From G020354025 sp964621455 (GTDB lineage Bacteria > Fidelibacterota > Marinisomatia > SCGC-AAA003-L08 > TS1B11): a stretch of 64,000 nt of DNA. Location: NCBI GenBank assembly GCA_964621455.1, contig CAZULW010000006.1, positions 14,293-78,292 of the forward strand. Direction: 5' to 3'. How positions within the stretch are numbered: the stretch's first letter is position 1; each line of letters starts with the position of its first letter. Shown here one piece after another: positions 41,372 to 49,998 of the stretch. The position numbers were made by a program, and so were the translations under genes. Under the pieces are notes generated by a model, which worked only from the letters and a program-made list of their open reading frames with translations, did no database searches and had not been told where the DNA came from.

Positions 41372-42754
41372 ATGGCTTCGAAAGTATGGCATAAGCGCTT
41401 TTCGCGGCCCCTGGACCCCCGTGTCCATGCCCTGAATCGCTCCTTGAGCTTTGACAACTGGCTGGCCCCTTACGATGTGCAGGTATCAACAGTATGGGCC
41501 AGGGCCCTGAACCGGTGCGCCCTGCTTGGCGAGGAGGATCTGGCAGCTATCCTGCAGGGGCTGGAGGACATCGGCTCCGAGTTTGAGCAGGGCGAGTTCG
41601 AGCTCCATGAAGAGGATGAGGACATCCACATGGCCATAGAGCGGCGGCTGGGCGAGCTCATTGGCGAACCGGCCCGGCGGCTCCACCAAGGCCGCAGCCG
41701 CAACGACCAGGTAGCCACCGACCTGCGCCTGTACGCCATGGACCAGGCCGGTAAGATCCGCCGCGCCCTGCGCCAGGTTGTCCGGGCGCTGGTGGATCTG
41801 GCCGGGGAACACGCCGAAACGCCCTTTCCGGGGCACACCCACCTGCAGCAGGCCCAGGTAATCTCACTGGGGCATCTGCTGCTGGCCCACGCCTGGAGCC
41901 TGAAGTCCGATGACGAGCTGCTGGGCCGGGTCCGGCAGGCAACCTCGGTCTGCCCGCTGGGCTCAGCCGCGCTGGGTGGGTCGTCGGCCCCGGTGGACCG
42001 CGAGTGGATCGCCCGCGAGCTGGGGTTTGCCTCGCCATCGGAAAACAGCGTCGAGGCGGTTGCTTCCCGCGACTTCGTCATGGATCTGCTCTACGGCCTC
42101 TCACGGCTGGGTGTGCACCTCAGCCGCCTGGCGGAGGACTTTATCCTGTGGAACAGCCAGGAGTTCGGCTTTATCACCCTCGATGACTCCGTGGCCACGG
42201 GAAGCAGCCTCCTGGCCCATAAGAAGAATCCTGACGTGTTCGAACTGATCCGTGGCAAGAGCGGGCGCCTCATAGGAAACCATGCCGGCTTCATGACCAC
42301 TGTTAAGGGCCTGCCCTCGGGCTATAACAAGGACCTGCAGGAAGACAAGGAGCCGCTGTTTGATTCGGTGGATACCGTCCTGCAGGTGATGCCGGCCCTG
42401 GAGGTCACCTTGCGGGGAGTTACTTTCAATACCGGGCGGATCGCGGCGCAGCTTTCCCCCTACCTGAAGGCCGAGCGCCTCGTCCAATACCTGACGGAGC
42501 GGGGCGTGGCCTTCCGTGAGGCTTATGGCGTAGCCGGCGGCTTGGTCAGGGAGGCGGAGTCCCGGGGAGTTGCCCTGGAGGAATTGTCGCTGGAGGCATT
42601 TCAGGAGGCCTCAGCGGCCTTCGAGGAGGACATCCAGGCGGTCCTGACCGAAGAATGGACAATCCCCGCCGAGGGCGTCATGGGGGGGAGCAATAGGGCC
42701 TCCATAGAGCAGCAGCTGAGGGCCCTGCAGGAGCGGCTGGAGGAGGGGTCGTAA
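41372..42754 (+). CDS. argH: Argininosuccinate lyase
   Basis: ArgH cleaves argininosuccinate to arginine and fumarate, the last step of the pathway. The 460-residue protein has the fumarase/aspartase-superfamily motifs: RLHQGRSRNDQVATDLRLY near 106-124, TPFPGHTHLQQAQVISLGH near 150-168 (catalytic His region) and the flexible serine loop GSSLLAHKKNPDVFELIRGK near 280-299. In the last, the usual MPQ after GSSI is replaced by LAH, a departure from the textbook sequence, while the SS and KKNPD residues are kept. It follows argG by three bases. Repeat modules start directly after its stop. Confidence 0.95.
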   Translation: MASKVWHKRFSRPLDPRVHALNRSLSFDNWLAPYDVQVSTVWARALNRCALLGEEDLAAILQGLEDIGSEFEQGEFELHEEDEDIHMAIERRLGELIGEPARRLHQGRSRNDQVATDLRLYAMDQAGKIRRALRQVVRALVDLAGEHAETPFPGHTHLQQAQVISLGHLLLAHAWSLKSDDELLGRVRQATSVCPLGSAALGGSSAPVDREWIARELGFASPSENSVEAVASRDFVMDLLYGLSRLGVHLSRLAEDFILWNSQEFGFITLDDSVATGSSLLAHKKNPDVFELIRGKSGRLIGNHAGFMTTVKGLPSGYNKDLQEDKEPLFDSVDTVLQVMPALEVTLRGVTFNTGRIAAQLSPYLKAERLVQYLTERGVAFREAYGVAGGLVREAESRGVALEELSLEAFQEASAAFEEDIQAVLTEEWTIPAEGVMGGSNRASIEQQLRALQERLEEGS

Positions 42755-42756
42755 GC

Positions 42757-42920
42757 AGGGGCAGTTGGCAGTGGCAGTAGGCAGTGAAGAATGAAGAGCG
42801 AACCGCCAAGAACGTTAAGATATTTTAGCCACGAATTGACACGAATTGGCCCGAGTTATACGAAACTGAACCGCTAAGGTTTGCCCTGAGCATAGCCGAA
42901 GGGAACGCAAAGGAGGTCAT
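42757..42920. repeat. Dispersed repeat modules (block 4) between argH and a truncated gene
   Basis: Contains GGCAGTTGGCAGTGGCAGTA (42762-42781), AACCGCCAAGAACG, GCCACGAATTGACACGAATT (42828-42847), AACCGCTAAGG and a GAGCATAGCCGAAGGGAACG (42889-42908) module ending in CGCAAAGGAGG. All of these recur in other blocks of this window. The block overlaps the truncated end of the DUF5655-like gene. Confidence 0.75.
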
Positions 42921-43029
42921 AAAGGTTATGTTCGATAAGGGTCTGGAGGGACTTCTCCAAAGTCGTAGGCCCTCCCTGAAATTCTTTGACCTGTTTATCG
43001 GTAATCTGGAAGAGCTTGATGTCACTCAT
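42874..43029 (-). pseudogene. N-terminal fragment of a DUF5655/endonuclease-like gene, truncated by repeats
   Basis: From an ATG at 43029, overlapping the stop of the upstream gene by eight bases, the minus strand reads MSDIKLFQITDKQVKEFQGG then PTTLEKSLQTLIEHNLYDLL. This is the typical beginning of DUF5655-type proteins (MSDIKLF, LEKSLQTLIE.NL), which in full-length members leads into a PD-(D/E)XK-like region. After about 41 codons the frame enters repeat block 4 and stops at 42874 (51 residues). The body of the gene is missing, so it is a remnant. Confidence 0.7.
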
Positions 43030-43756
43030 TTATTGATCCCTTCCCAGAAAATATGAGGTCAATAAGCGGAAAAGATAAAAGTGTATTATCATTGATCCAA
43101 TCAGGCAATTCATTCTCACGTCCAGTGTGCATGTACCGGATAACCTCAACCGCAATATCGGCCCATTCTCTCAGCGGATTTCTAATCAATATCGACTGAG
43201 CGATTGCGTTCATCTCCTCATTATTCATAATTGGATGAGTAAGAAACATTCTAGCAGGAACCAATAATTGGTTAAATCTTCTCCACAGATTGGGATTGGA
43301 TGTATGGAGCGGCTCAATTTTCAATGCTCGACATACTACTTTGATCCTCTCCTTAAGCTCTTGGAGATCAGTATTTTTTAAATCTACAAACTCGCGACAA
43401 CCATAGTCCTGGTAAAACCAATCAAGTGAGGGAACGATACCCTCTCGTTCGCGTACATCTGGATCAAGCCTCTCAACCGCATCGTGACAATCTCTGGAAT
43501 GCTTCCAGGCATAGAATAGATACTCATTGGTCCAAGCCTCAATCGCAAGGTAACTGTATATTACCGATTGTGAAGCAAGAGCAAGAGAGAGGGTACCACT
43601 GGCATCATACCCAATGGCTTCGATTACCTCCTCTTCGGTCGGAATTTGATCCCGCATGACGCCAATATTGTAACACGCACGCGCCATTTCCATAAACGCG
43701 TGGGCAAAATCAATGTTGTAGACCGCCGGTGTATTTGACTCAGTTGCATCAGGCAT
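43022..43756 (-). CDS. Unknown protein, possible HEPN-like fold
   Basis: The 244-residue product is AT-rich in coding and mostly helical. LALASQSVIYSYLAIEAWTN then EYLFYAWKH near 58-86 resembles the first helices of HEPN-like proteins encoded beside restriction and toxin genes, but the match is weak. No signal peptide or enzyme motif is seen. It overlaps the upstream 119-residue gene by eight bases and the downstream DUF5655-like remnant by eight bases, so the three were one operon. The function is unknown. Confidence 0.6.
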   Translation of the reverse strand: MPDATESNTPAVYNIDFAHAFMEMARACYNIGVMRDQIPTEEEVIEAIGYDASGTLSLALASQSVIYSYLAIEAWTNEYLFYAWKHSRDCHDAVERLDPDVREREGIVPSLDWFYQDYGCREFVDLKNTDLQELKERIKVVCRALKIEPLHTSNPNLWRRFNQLLVPARMFLTHPIMNNEEMNAIAQSILIRNPLREWADIAVEVIRYMHTGRENELPDWINDNTLLSFPLIDLIFSGKGSINE

Positions 43757-44108
43757 TTTTGCTCAATTCCTGTGTGATAACGTCCTTCACTCGTTGCAAG
43801 GCAGAATCGATTTCCTTTGGCTCTAGTCCAGATAAGCGCTGCTCTATCGACCCCATTATCTCCTTCATAGTCTCCGTCTCGAGTACTGGTGTAGGAATGC
43901 CTACGCAGGCGTTAACACAAGCCACGATGCGACGAAGATTCGCATCATTGATTTCACGAGTTTTCTTATTACTTGTTTTCCTTAGGTGCTCTGGAACTTC
44001 GACAATTGTCTTCCTATTATCACGGATCATGTGTGCTTCGTGTTTCCAGTGCTCCCGTGAGTGTTTCATAATTAGATCACTTTTATCCAAACTTGAAATC
44101 TTAACCAT
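43749..44108 (-). CDS. Unknown 119-residue protein
   Basis: The product begins MVKISSLDKSDLIMKHSREH and is basic and helical, with a patch KHEAHMIRDNRKTIVEVPEH and a second half INDANLRRIVACVNACVGIP. It has no membrane segment and no family that I recognise. Overlap of eight bases with the next gene (43022-43756) shows coupling. Codon use and base composition are AT-richer than in neighbouring core genes, which suggests acquisition. Confidence 0.55.
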   Translation of the reverse strand: MVKISSLDKSDLIMKHSREHWKHEAHMIRDNRKTIVEVPEHLRKTSNKKTREINDANLRRIVACVNACVGIPTPVLETETMKEIMGSIEQRLSGLEPKEIDSALQRVKDVITQELSKNA

Positions 44109-44191
44109 TATATGCCTCCAAGGTCCGTTTGATAACGAAAGACCTCCGCCGCTTGAAAAACATGACGGGGTGCTTGCCGCGTTTAAGGGAT

Positions 44192-44590
44192 TTAGTCATA
44201 AGCTTCTAACATCGCTATGAACCTCCAAATACCATCTTTATTCTCGCCAGAAAGCATACCTCCGATCCCTTCTCCGCCTATTCGCATAAGCACTTCACCA
44301 TGTTCTGTATCAGAAAATTTAATAACGTTGTTAGTTATTTTTTCCAACATTTCTTGTGAGTAATGTTCCTTTTCTGCCAATAATGACTTGAATATGCCTA
44401 ACGTTTCTTGAGTACTAATGTCGAATTTAATTGCTAGGTAGTCAATTGCACCTAATAAATGAGTTAGAGTACGAATAGCTATTTCTCTTGTCCCTTCCTT
44501 TTCTATTATTGATTGAGGAGTGTTTTTAGTACAGAATTCATGGTATGACCATGCCAATTGCTTGATAGTTTCAGGTAAATTCTCCTTCAT
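44192..44590 (-). CDS. Unknown 132-residue helical protein
   Basis: This is one of the most AT-rich genes of the window. The product MKENLPETIKQLAWSYHEFC is helical and acidic, with EIAIRTLTHLLGAIDYLAIK near 47-66 and MRIGGEGIGGMLSGENKDGI near 102-121. No family is recognised and there is no signal peptide. It is preceded by TTAAGGGGAGGAG-like ribosome binding sequence on the minus strand. It may belong to the same acquired island as its neighbours. Confidence 0.55.
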   Translation of the reverse strand: MKENLPETIKQLAWSYHEFCTKNTPQSIIEKEGTREIAIRTLTHLLGAIDYLAIKFDISTQETLGIFKSLLAEKEHYSQEMLEKITNNVIKFSDTEHGEVLMRIGGEGIGGMLSGENKDGIWRFIAMLEAYD

Positions 44591-44664
44591 CTTTCTCCTC
44601 CCCTTAACCTAATCCCGCCTTATCTAGCGATCCCTTCAGTAGCCTATCACCACTGCGCTACAAT

Positions 44665-45537
44665 TCATTCAAGAATTGGTGGTTTGCAAACCGAGCAAGG
44701 CGTATAGCCTCGCTCAACTGCATCTAATAAAGTTGTCTTTATCTTACTGCGTCTCAAGTTTCGGCAAGTCCCACGATGGTACTTTGCTCCAGTACGAGTG
44801 ATATAAACAATGACATTGGCCTTGCTTTCATCGATGACCGCCGTCTTTAAATTAGTAAATGGCCTGGGTTCGGTTTTGCCCAGTAGCGGCAATATATAGT
44901 CAACAGGATAAGCGAAATTGAGGTTTTGGCCTTTGGTATAGAGGAATGAGGTTATTCCAACCAGCTGACCTTGATCGTTGAACAGGCCCCCGCCTGAGCT
45001 TCCAGGTGATACAGGGGCGGTTGTCTGTATTACTTTCGTACCTGTCCCAAATTCCCTGATCCCACTGATTATTCCTTCGGATACGGTGTTCGCAAAGCCC
45101 TGGGGACTCCCGATAGCAATAACCTTCTGTCCAATTCTTAAGTATTCAAGGGGCTTTAAATCTGGGCAGGAAATATCTTTGAACCTCTCTGGAACCTGGA
45201 TACATATTAGGTCTCTCTTGTCGTCAACGTCTAGATAGCCAGTTGCCTCAGTATTTCGACCATCTTCAAAGTGAACGGATACCTTTGAGGCACCGGCCAC
45301 CGCATGGAGATTAGTAACGATAGTTCTGCCATCATCGATTATTACGCCACTCGCCTGCGAATTGGGTGTCAGCCCTCGCCCTTCAGAAGTGAGTACTACG
45401 ACTGCCGCTGATACCTGCTTAACGACTTCAGGCGTGGTCTTGGGTATGAACTCTTGGGACAGGGTAACGGATGGGAGGAATACACATAGACTTAAAAATA
45501 TGGCAGAGACGAAGATTGACTTAAGGAAGATACACAT
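44665..45537 (-). CDS. Trypsin-like (HtrA-type) protease with C-terminal Cys-pair domain
   Basis: From the ATG at 45537 the product has 290 residues: a signal peptide (FLKSIFVSAIFLSLCVFLPS), then an S1/HtrA-type protease domain with His in VTNLHAVAG, Asp in DDKRDLICI and Ser in VSPGSSGGGLFNDQGQLVGI. There is no PDZ domain. Instead the C-terminus carries YITRTGAKYHRGTCRNLRRS then GYTPCSVCKPP, a small motif with paired cysteines (KYH...C..L...GY.PC..C.P) that probably binds a metal and is found at the end of various secreted nucleases and proteases. It lies at the upstream end of the AT-rich island and probably acts in the periplasm. Confidence 0.85.
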   Translation of the reverse strand: MCIFLKSIFVSAIFLSLCVFLPSVTLSQEFIPKTTPEVVKQVSAAVVVLTSEGRGLTPNSQASGVIIDDGRTIVTNLHAVAGASKVSVHFEDGRNTEATGYLDVDDKRDLICIQVPERFKDISCPDLKPLEYLRIGQKVIAIGSPQGFANTVSEGIISGIREFGTGTKVIQTTAPVSPGSSGGGLFNDQGQLVGITSFLYTKGQNLNFAYPVDYILPLLGKTEPRPFTNLKTAVIDESKANVIVYITRTGAKYHRGTCRNLRRSKIKTTLLDAVERGYTPCSVCKPPILE

Positions 45538-45639
45538 ATAATTGTGGTAGTATCGCTTGTCGAATGTGATTTGGCCAATCATGATAAGAAAATTACCAAA
45601 CCGGATTCTAAGCCCCTTAATTTGTCATTGATTGTACTC

Positions 45640-45815
45640 TACACAAGCCTACTGCCACTGCAGGCTGCCACTTCCCCTCCGTACATTCTGTCAATCCTGT
45701 TATCCTGTCCAATTCTTTCTTGGCGTCTTGGCGGTTAATCTCTTCTTTCGTGCCAATTCGTGCTAATTCGTGGCTAAAAAATTCTTCGCTTTCTGCCTAC
45801 TGCTACTGCCACTCC
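45640..45815. repeat. Dispersed repeat modules (block 5)
   Basis: Contains CTACTGCCACTGCAGGCTGC (45651-45670), CAATCCTGTTATCCTGTCC (45692-45710; 30-base identity with a stretch near 32600), a TGGCGTCTTGGCGGTTAATC module, TGCCAATTCGTGCTAATTCG (45751-45770) and CCTACTGCTACTGCCACTCC (45797-45816). The last module runs into the stop region of the alpha/beta hydrolase gene. Confidence 0.75.
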
Positions 45816-46600
45816 CCCAGGAAGGCCAGCAGCCTCTCGTTGAAGGCCGCCGGGTTCTCCAGGTTGCTCATGTGCCCGGCCCCGGGGATGACGTGCAGCT
45901 CGGCGTCCGGCAGGGCGTCAGCCAGAGATTCAGCATCAGCGGGGGGCGTGAGGGTATCGTGCTCGCCCACCAGGACCAGCGCGGGCAGGTTCATATCTGG
46001 CAGGGCTGGGGTGGTGTCGGTGCGGGCGGCCAGGGCCAGCAGGGTGCCGCGGACGCCGAGCGTGTCGTTGCCCGTGATCATTTCCCGGGTTATCTGAACC
46101 ACCGACGGATTGGCCTCGAGAGTCCGGGGCGCCAGGACCAGTTTCACAAACTCCCCGGCGAAGGCCGCCACACCGTGCGACCTGACCGCCGCGATAGTCC
46201 CGGACCGCTTGACCTTGGCTTCGTTGGTGTCGGCCTCGCTGCGGGTGTCGCACAGGATCAGCCCCTGGAAGCGCTCCGGGTGGCGCTCCACCGCCCGCAG
46301 GGCGATGTACCCTCCCATGGACAGCCCGCACACCACCGCCCGGTCTACTGCCAGGTGGTCGAGCAGCCCCAGGAGGTCATCCACGAACAGCTCCACCGTA
46401 TACTGCCCGTTGCCCACGTCACTGTCGCCGTGGCCGCGGACATCATAGGCAATGGCCCGGTAGAGGCGGGGGAGAGCCTGCAGCTGGGGCTGCCACATGC
46501 GGTGGTTGAAAGGGAAGCCGTGGATAAAGACCACCGCCAGGCCGTTGTCGGCGCCTTGTACGACGTAATTCAGCGAATGGCCATTGATATCTGCTTTCAT
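45803..46600 (-). CDS. Alpha/beta-fold hydrolase
   Basis: The 265-residue product (ATG at 46600; a GTG at 46612 is also in frame) starts MKADINGHSLNYVVQGADNG and shows VVFIHGFPFNHRMWQPQ (oxyanion loop near 24), AYDVRGHGDSD, the nucleophile elbow GLSMGGYIALRA near 91-98, VLVGEHDTLTPP with the acid near 212, and GAGHMSNLENP with the catalytic His near 240. This is the common esterase/3-oxoadipate enol-lactonase-like layout; the substrate is not predictable. The last coding bases border repeat block 5. It follows the M6 peptidase gene, 20 bases away, on the same strand. Confidence 0.88.
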   Translation of the reverse strand: MKADINGHSLNYVVQGADNGLAVVFIHGFPFNHRMWQPQLQALPRLYRAIAYDVRGHGDSDVGNGQYTVELFVDDLLGLLDHLAVDRAVVCGLSMGGYIALRAVERHPERFQGLILCDTRSEADTNEAKVKRSGTIAAVRSHGVAAFAGEFVKLVLAPRTLEANPSVVQITREMITGNDTLGVRGTLLALAARTDTTPALPDMNLPALVLVGEHDTLTPPADAESLADALPDAELHVIPGAGHMSNLENPAAFNERLLAFLGEWQ

Positions 46601-46620
46601 CACTAATTTCACCCTTGTAA

Positions 46621-48768
46621 TTATTTCAATAGAACCATCTTAATAGACTTCGTGAATTCGGGCGTTACTAGGCGGGCGATGTAGATGCCCGTGGGCATGT
46701 CCCGCCTGGACCGGTCTCGGCCGTTCCAGACAACTTGGTGATAACCCGGCTCCATGAGCTCGTCCACCAGGTGCACTACCTCCCGGCCCCGCAGATCGTA
46801 GACAATTATACTGACCCTGGTCAACCTGGGCAGATCGAATCGGAGGGTGGTGGTTGGATTGAATGGATTGGGATAGTTGGGGTGGAGGGCGTAGGTGCCA
46901 GGCAGGGCCGTCCCAGGAGCCTCCGTCGCTGCAATGGCACTGTTATCCACCGAATAGCCGCTGGCTGGTGCCGAAAAGGAAGTAAGCAGCGAGTCCTTGG
47001 CATGAGCCGAAATCCTGAAGTAGGAAAGGTTGAGGCCGGTTTCGTTGGAGTCTACGAAGGTCGGGGCCGTGAAGGTATAGAGGGTATCGCCAAGGGAGTT
47101 GACAACACCTACTTTAAACCACCAGCCATCCTCCAGGTAGATGCTTTCCCAACCCGCTGTTGAGGTATCGGCGACATCCAGCAGCCAGATGCCGTATGAC
47201 AGGACCGGAGGTTCGGCGCCGTTCTCATTGGCCGAGGGTAGCCATTCAATGGTGACGACCCTGCCCTGATCGCCGGGAAAATCGTTGATAGCCCGGATCG
47301 TGGGGGGAGCCACCGGCTGCAACAGGCGGAAATCGGCGACCATGACTGAATCGCTGACTGAGATGTTGGCCACGGCCACACGGGTAACCTGGCCGCTATA
47401 GGATTGGCTGCTGGGCGCGCTGCTGAAGTCAAAAGTGGTGTTATTCCAGTAGCCCGGATAGGGATCGCCGTCGTCACCATAATTCCACGCCCGCTCCAGA
47501 TCCCACAGCCCATCCGCCTGCTCCAGGGCCACCAGGTAATGACCGTAGCTGGTGTGGCCGGGATACCACTCGTTGTCGTTCTGGGAAGTCACTGATTCGT
47601 CTACGTGATAAATGAGCAATCCGCTGCCGGGCAGGGCTGTGTCATAGCCGATCTGCTGGCGGTTCTCCACCAGGAAGTATTGGTTTCCAACAGCGCCGCC
47701 GGTCCATAGGCGGTAGATATCGGGCGTGGTTTCAATACTGACTATGGTCTGATCGATGCTGTCGGCAGTCACATTCACCGGCTGCACGTAACCCATCTGG
47801 GCATGGCTCCAGGCGTCGGGGAGCGCCGGGCTGTCTCCCAGGGTGCCGTTCCAACTGCCCCCAGCCATCAAACTCCAAGCACCTAGCCCATTGGATGGCG
47901 ATTCCTCATCCCGGTCGTACAGGTCCGGCAGGCCGAAGACGGAGTGCCCCATCTCGTGGGCGTACACGCCGATGGTCATGTCTTCGCCGGGATCGAATAC
48001 ATCATCGTCATCCAAGTCCCAATACTCCGGTACGATGGAATAGCGAGAAATAGAGACACCACCAGTCACAGGCATTGGTATGGCCAACCAGAAAGCGTGC
48101 GACCAGATGTCATCATCGCTGCCTGTGAACTCAGCGCCTGGCCCGGCGTGGACCACAAAAAGAGCGTCCACCTCGCCGTTGCCGTCGTTATCGTACTTGC
48201 TGAAATCGACCGAATCGTCCACTGCCCGGACGGCCTCCTCCACCAGCTTCTGGGCGTTTTGCGGGTAGACACCGAAGCCATTCTGACCGTTCACATAGTA
48301 GGTATAAGCCGAGTCCACCCTAACCCAACCGACAGCGCTGGGTAGATCAACGGTAACAATGTCAAGGTTGCCGTAGCTTACGGCTTGGTAGTAATCCCAT
48401 GCCGAGACGCCGGTAATACTAAATACCAGGCTATCGAAGAAAGCGGGCTGCACCTGTTGCGCCTTGTCTGAAAAATCCACCAGGATGACAAGGGCGTTAT
48501 ATGTCCCCGTTGGGACCAACGCCGGACCCAGTGATCTGGCGGGCGGGGTGAGAGCCATAGCCCGCTTTTGAAGCAGCTCAGGCGCGGCCCAGGGCGCGTT
48601 TACGCCGCGCGCGCGCAGCTCGTGCAAGTGTTTCAGGTAGTAAGGCTCTGGGAGGATGCCCTGCTTGATCATCTGGCGGACACGGGGGTGGGGTGCAGTG
48701 GCGTGGACCACACCAACAATTGTTGATAAAGCCAGCAGGCAGGCTGACATTATCCGGCAGTACGTCAT
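46621..48768 (-). CDS. Secreted M6-family metallopeptidase with C-terminal sorting domain
   Basis: From ATG 48768 (GGGGAGAGGG upstream) the product has 715 residues. It has a signal peptide (CRIMSACLLALSTIVGVVHA), a propeptide, then an M6 (immune-inhibitor-A-like) catalytic region: VILVDFSDK near 87, GAWSLMAGGSWNG and the zinc site HEMGHSVFGLPDLYDRDE near 273-290. After beta-rich regions, the C-terminal 85 residues (HPNYPNPFNPTTTLRFDLP, YDLRGREVVHLVDELMEPGY, WNGRDRSRRDMPTGIYIARL) are the FlgD-like/type-IX-style sorting domain of FCB bacteria. It is thus probably secreted and attached at the surface. No type IX machinery is in the window. Confidence 0.92.
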   Translation of the reverse strand: MTYCRIMSACLLALSTIVGVVHATAPHPRVRQMIKQGILPEPYYLKHLHELRARGVNAPWAAPELLQKRAMALTPPARSLGPALVPTGTYNALVILVDFSDKAQQVQPAFFDSLVFSITGVSAWDYYQAVSYGNLDIVTVDLPSAVGWVRVDSAYTYYVNGQNGFGVYPQNAQKLVEEAVRAVDDSVDFSKYDNDGNGEVDALFVVHAGPGAEFTGSDDDIWSHAFWLAIPMPVTGGVSISRYSIVPEYWDLDDDDVFDPGEDMTIGVYAHEMGHSVFGLPDLYDRDEESPSNGLGAWSLMAGGSWNGTLGDSPALPDAWSHAQMGYVQPVNVTADSIDQTIVSIETTPDIYRLWTGGAVGNQYFLVENRQQIGYDTALPGSGLLIYHVDESVTSQNDNEWYPGHTSYGHYLVALEQADGLWDLERAWNYGDDGDPYPGYWNNTTFDFSSAPSSQSYSGQVTRVAVANISVSDSVMVADFRLLQPVAPPTIRAINDFPGDQGRVVTIEWLPSANENGAEPPVLSYGIWLLDVADTSTAGWESIYLEDGWWFKVGVVNSLGDTLYTFTAPTFVDSNETGLNLSYFRISAHAKDSLLTSFSAPASGYSVDNSAIAATEAPGTALPGTYALHPNYPNPFNPTTTLRFDLPRLTRVSIIVYDLRGREVVHLVDELMEPGYHQVVWNGRDRSRRDMPTGIYIARLVTPEFTKSIKMVLLK

Positions 48769-48878
48769 CCCTCTCCCCATTTCACATCAGCGCTAAATGA
48801 AACGTAAGAGCATGTTATACAAATTTCTGAAAGGGGAGGTATGATTTCGAGCACTTTTTGCTCGTTGGAGCATAGGTA

Positions 48879-49814
48879 TCAGGTGGCAGAGTCCCCTGGT
48901 CCCAGAACCTGGTCCAGCACCTGCTCGATGGTGAGGGGTGCGGCCCCCTCCAGCCGGTTGTTGACGAACACGTAACCCGGCAGGTTGGACTTGATGGCGC
49001 GGTTGAGGTGGGCAATGAGGGCCTCTCTCACCATAGGCAGGGGTTTGAGGATGCGCCGGTAGGGAAAGAAGGCCTCTACTGCGTCCTGGTAGACCACCCG
49101 GGGCGGGGTCAGCAGGCGCATTACAAAATACTCGGCGGTGAAAGACGCCTGCCGGGCAATCTGCTCGGGCAGGAGGGGCATCCAGCTCCAGGAGGAGTGG
49201 ACGTGGGCTACTCCGTGCCGCCGCAGTACACCGAAATAGCCTTCATCGAAAAGCTGGCGATTGCGGATCTCCACGGCATAGTGCTGGCCGCCAGGCAGGC
49301 CGCTTAGGAATTCGTCCAGCCGCCGGAGGAAGGTGCCGTCATTCACAACGGCCCGGGGGAGGGTACCGAACTGGAAGATGACCGGCCCCAGCTTGGCGCC
49401 CAGACCGGATACCACCTCCAGGAAATCGGTGGTGAACAGCTCGCCATCCAGGAAGTTGGTGTTGTCCTGCCCCTTGCGGCTGCCGTAGCGGGGGTGGGTG
49501 GGGTACTTGTAGACGGTGATTTCCTCGGTGACCTTCAGGCCGAAGCGGAAATCGGGCGGTGTGAGGGCGTCCAGCTCTTCCACGAGGCGCTGATCCGGGA
49601 AGCGGTAGAAAGTGGCGTCCAATCCCACGGCGGGAAAGTGGCGGGCGTACTCGGCCAGGCAGCGCCGCTGGAAAGCCTTCCGGCTGGGGTAGTGATCCTG
49701 GTAGACCAGCCCCTGCCATCCCTCGTATTTCCAGGACGAGGTACCCAGGTAGATGTCCGCCTGCCGGGCCAGCTGGATGGCCCGGTCGGTGATGGATGCT
49801 GGCTCTGATGGCAT
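48879..49814 (-). CDS. DUF72 domain protein (YecE-like)
   Basis: The 311-residue protein shows the DUF72 TIM-barrel features: IYLGTSSWKYEGWQGLVYQD near 21-40, the segment VGLDATFYRFPDQRLVEEL near 62-80, FRFGLKVTEEIT, LGPVIFQFGTLPRAV near 141-155, YAVEIRNRQLFDEGY and the VNNRLEGAAPLTIEQ end. DUF72 proteins are widespread and their reaction is not established. It is separated from the M6 peptidase gene by about 110 bases that hold no gene. Confidence 0.87.
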   Translation of the reverse strand: MPSEPASITDRAIQLARQADIYLGTSSWKYEGWQGLVYQDHYPSRKAFQRRCLAEYARHFPAVGLDATFYRFPDQRLVEELDALTPPDFRFGLKVTEEITVYKYPTHPRYGSRKGQDNTNFLDGELFTTDFLEVVSGLGAKLGPVIFQFGTLPRAVVNDGTFLRRLDEFLSGLPGGQHYAVEIRNRQLFDEGYFGVLRRHGVAHVHSSWSWMPLLPEQIARQASFTAEYFVMRLLTPPRVVYQDAVEAFFPYRRILKPLPMVREALIAHLNRAIKSNLPGYVFVNNRLEGAAPLTIEQVLDQVLGPGDSAT

Positions 49815-49998
49815 AGCGGGTGAAAGTTAAGCCGGAAGGGGGAGAATAGCGTGAATACTTATTTCAGTCCGGGGTTTGGGGAGGCATTCAGCTGGTGTCT
49901 GGAGTGTAACTGATAAAACGAGGGAACCCGGCGATGGCCTTGAATAATGCCCAAATTGACATTGTTTTTGCACACGGCCTTATCGTTCTCGAAAACGC

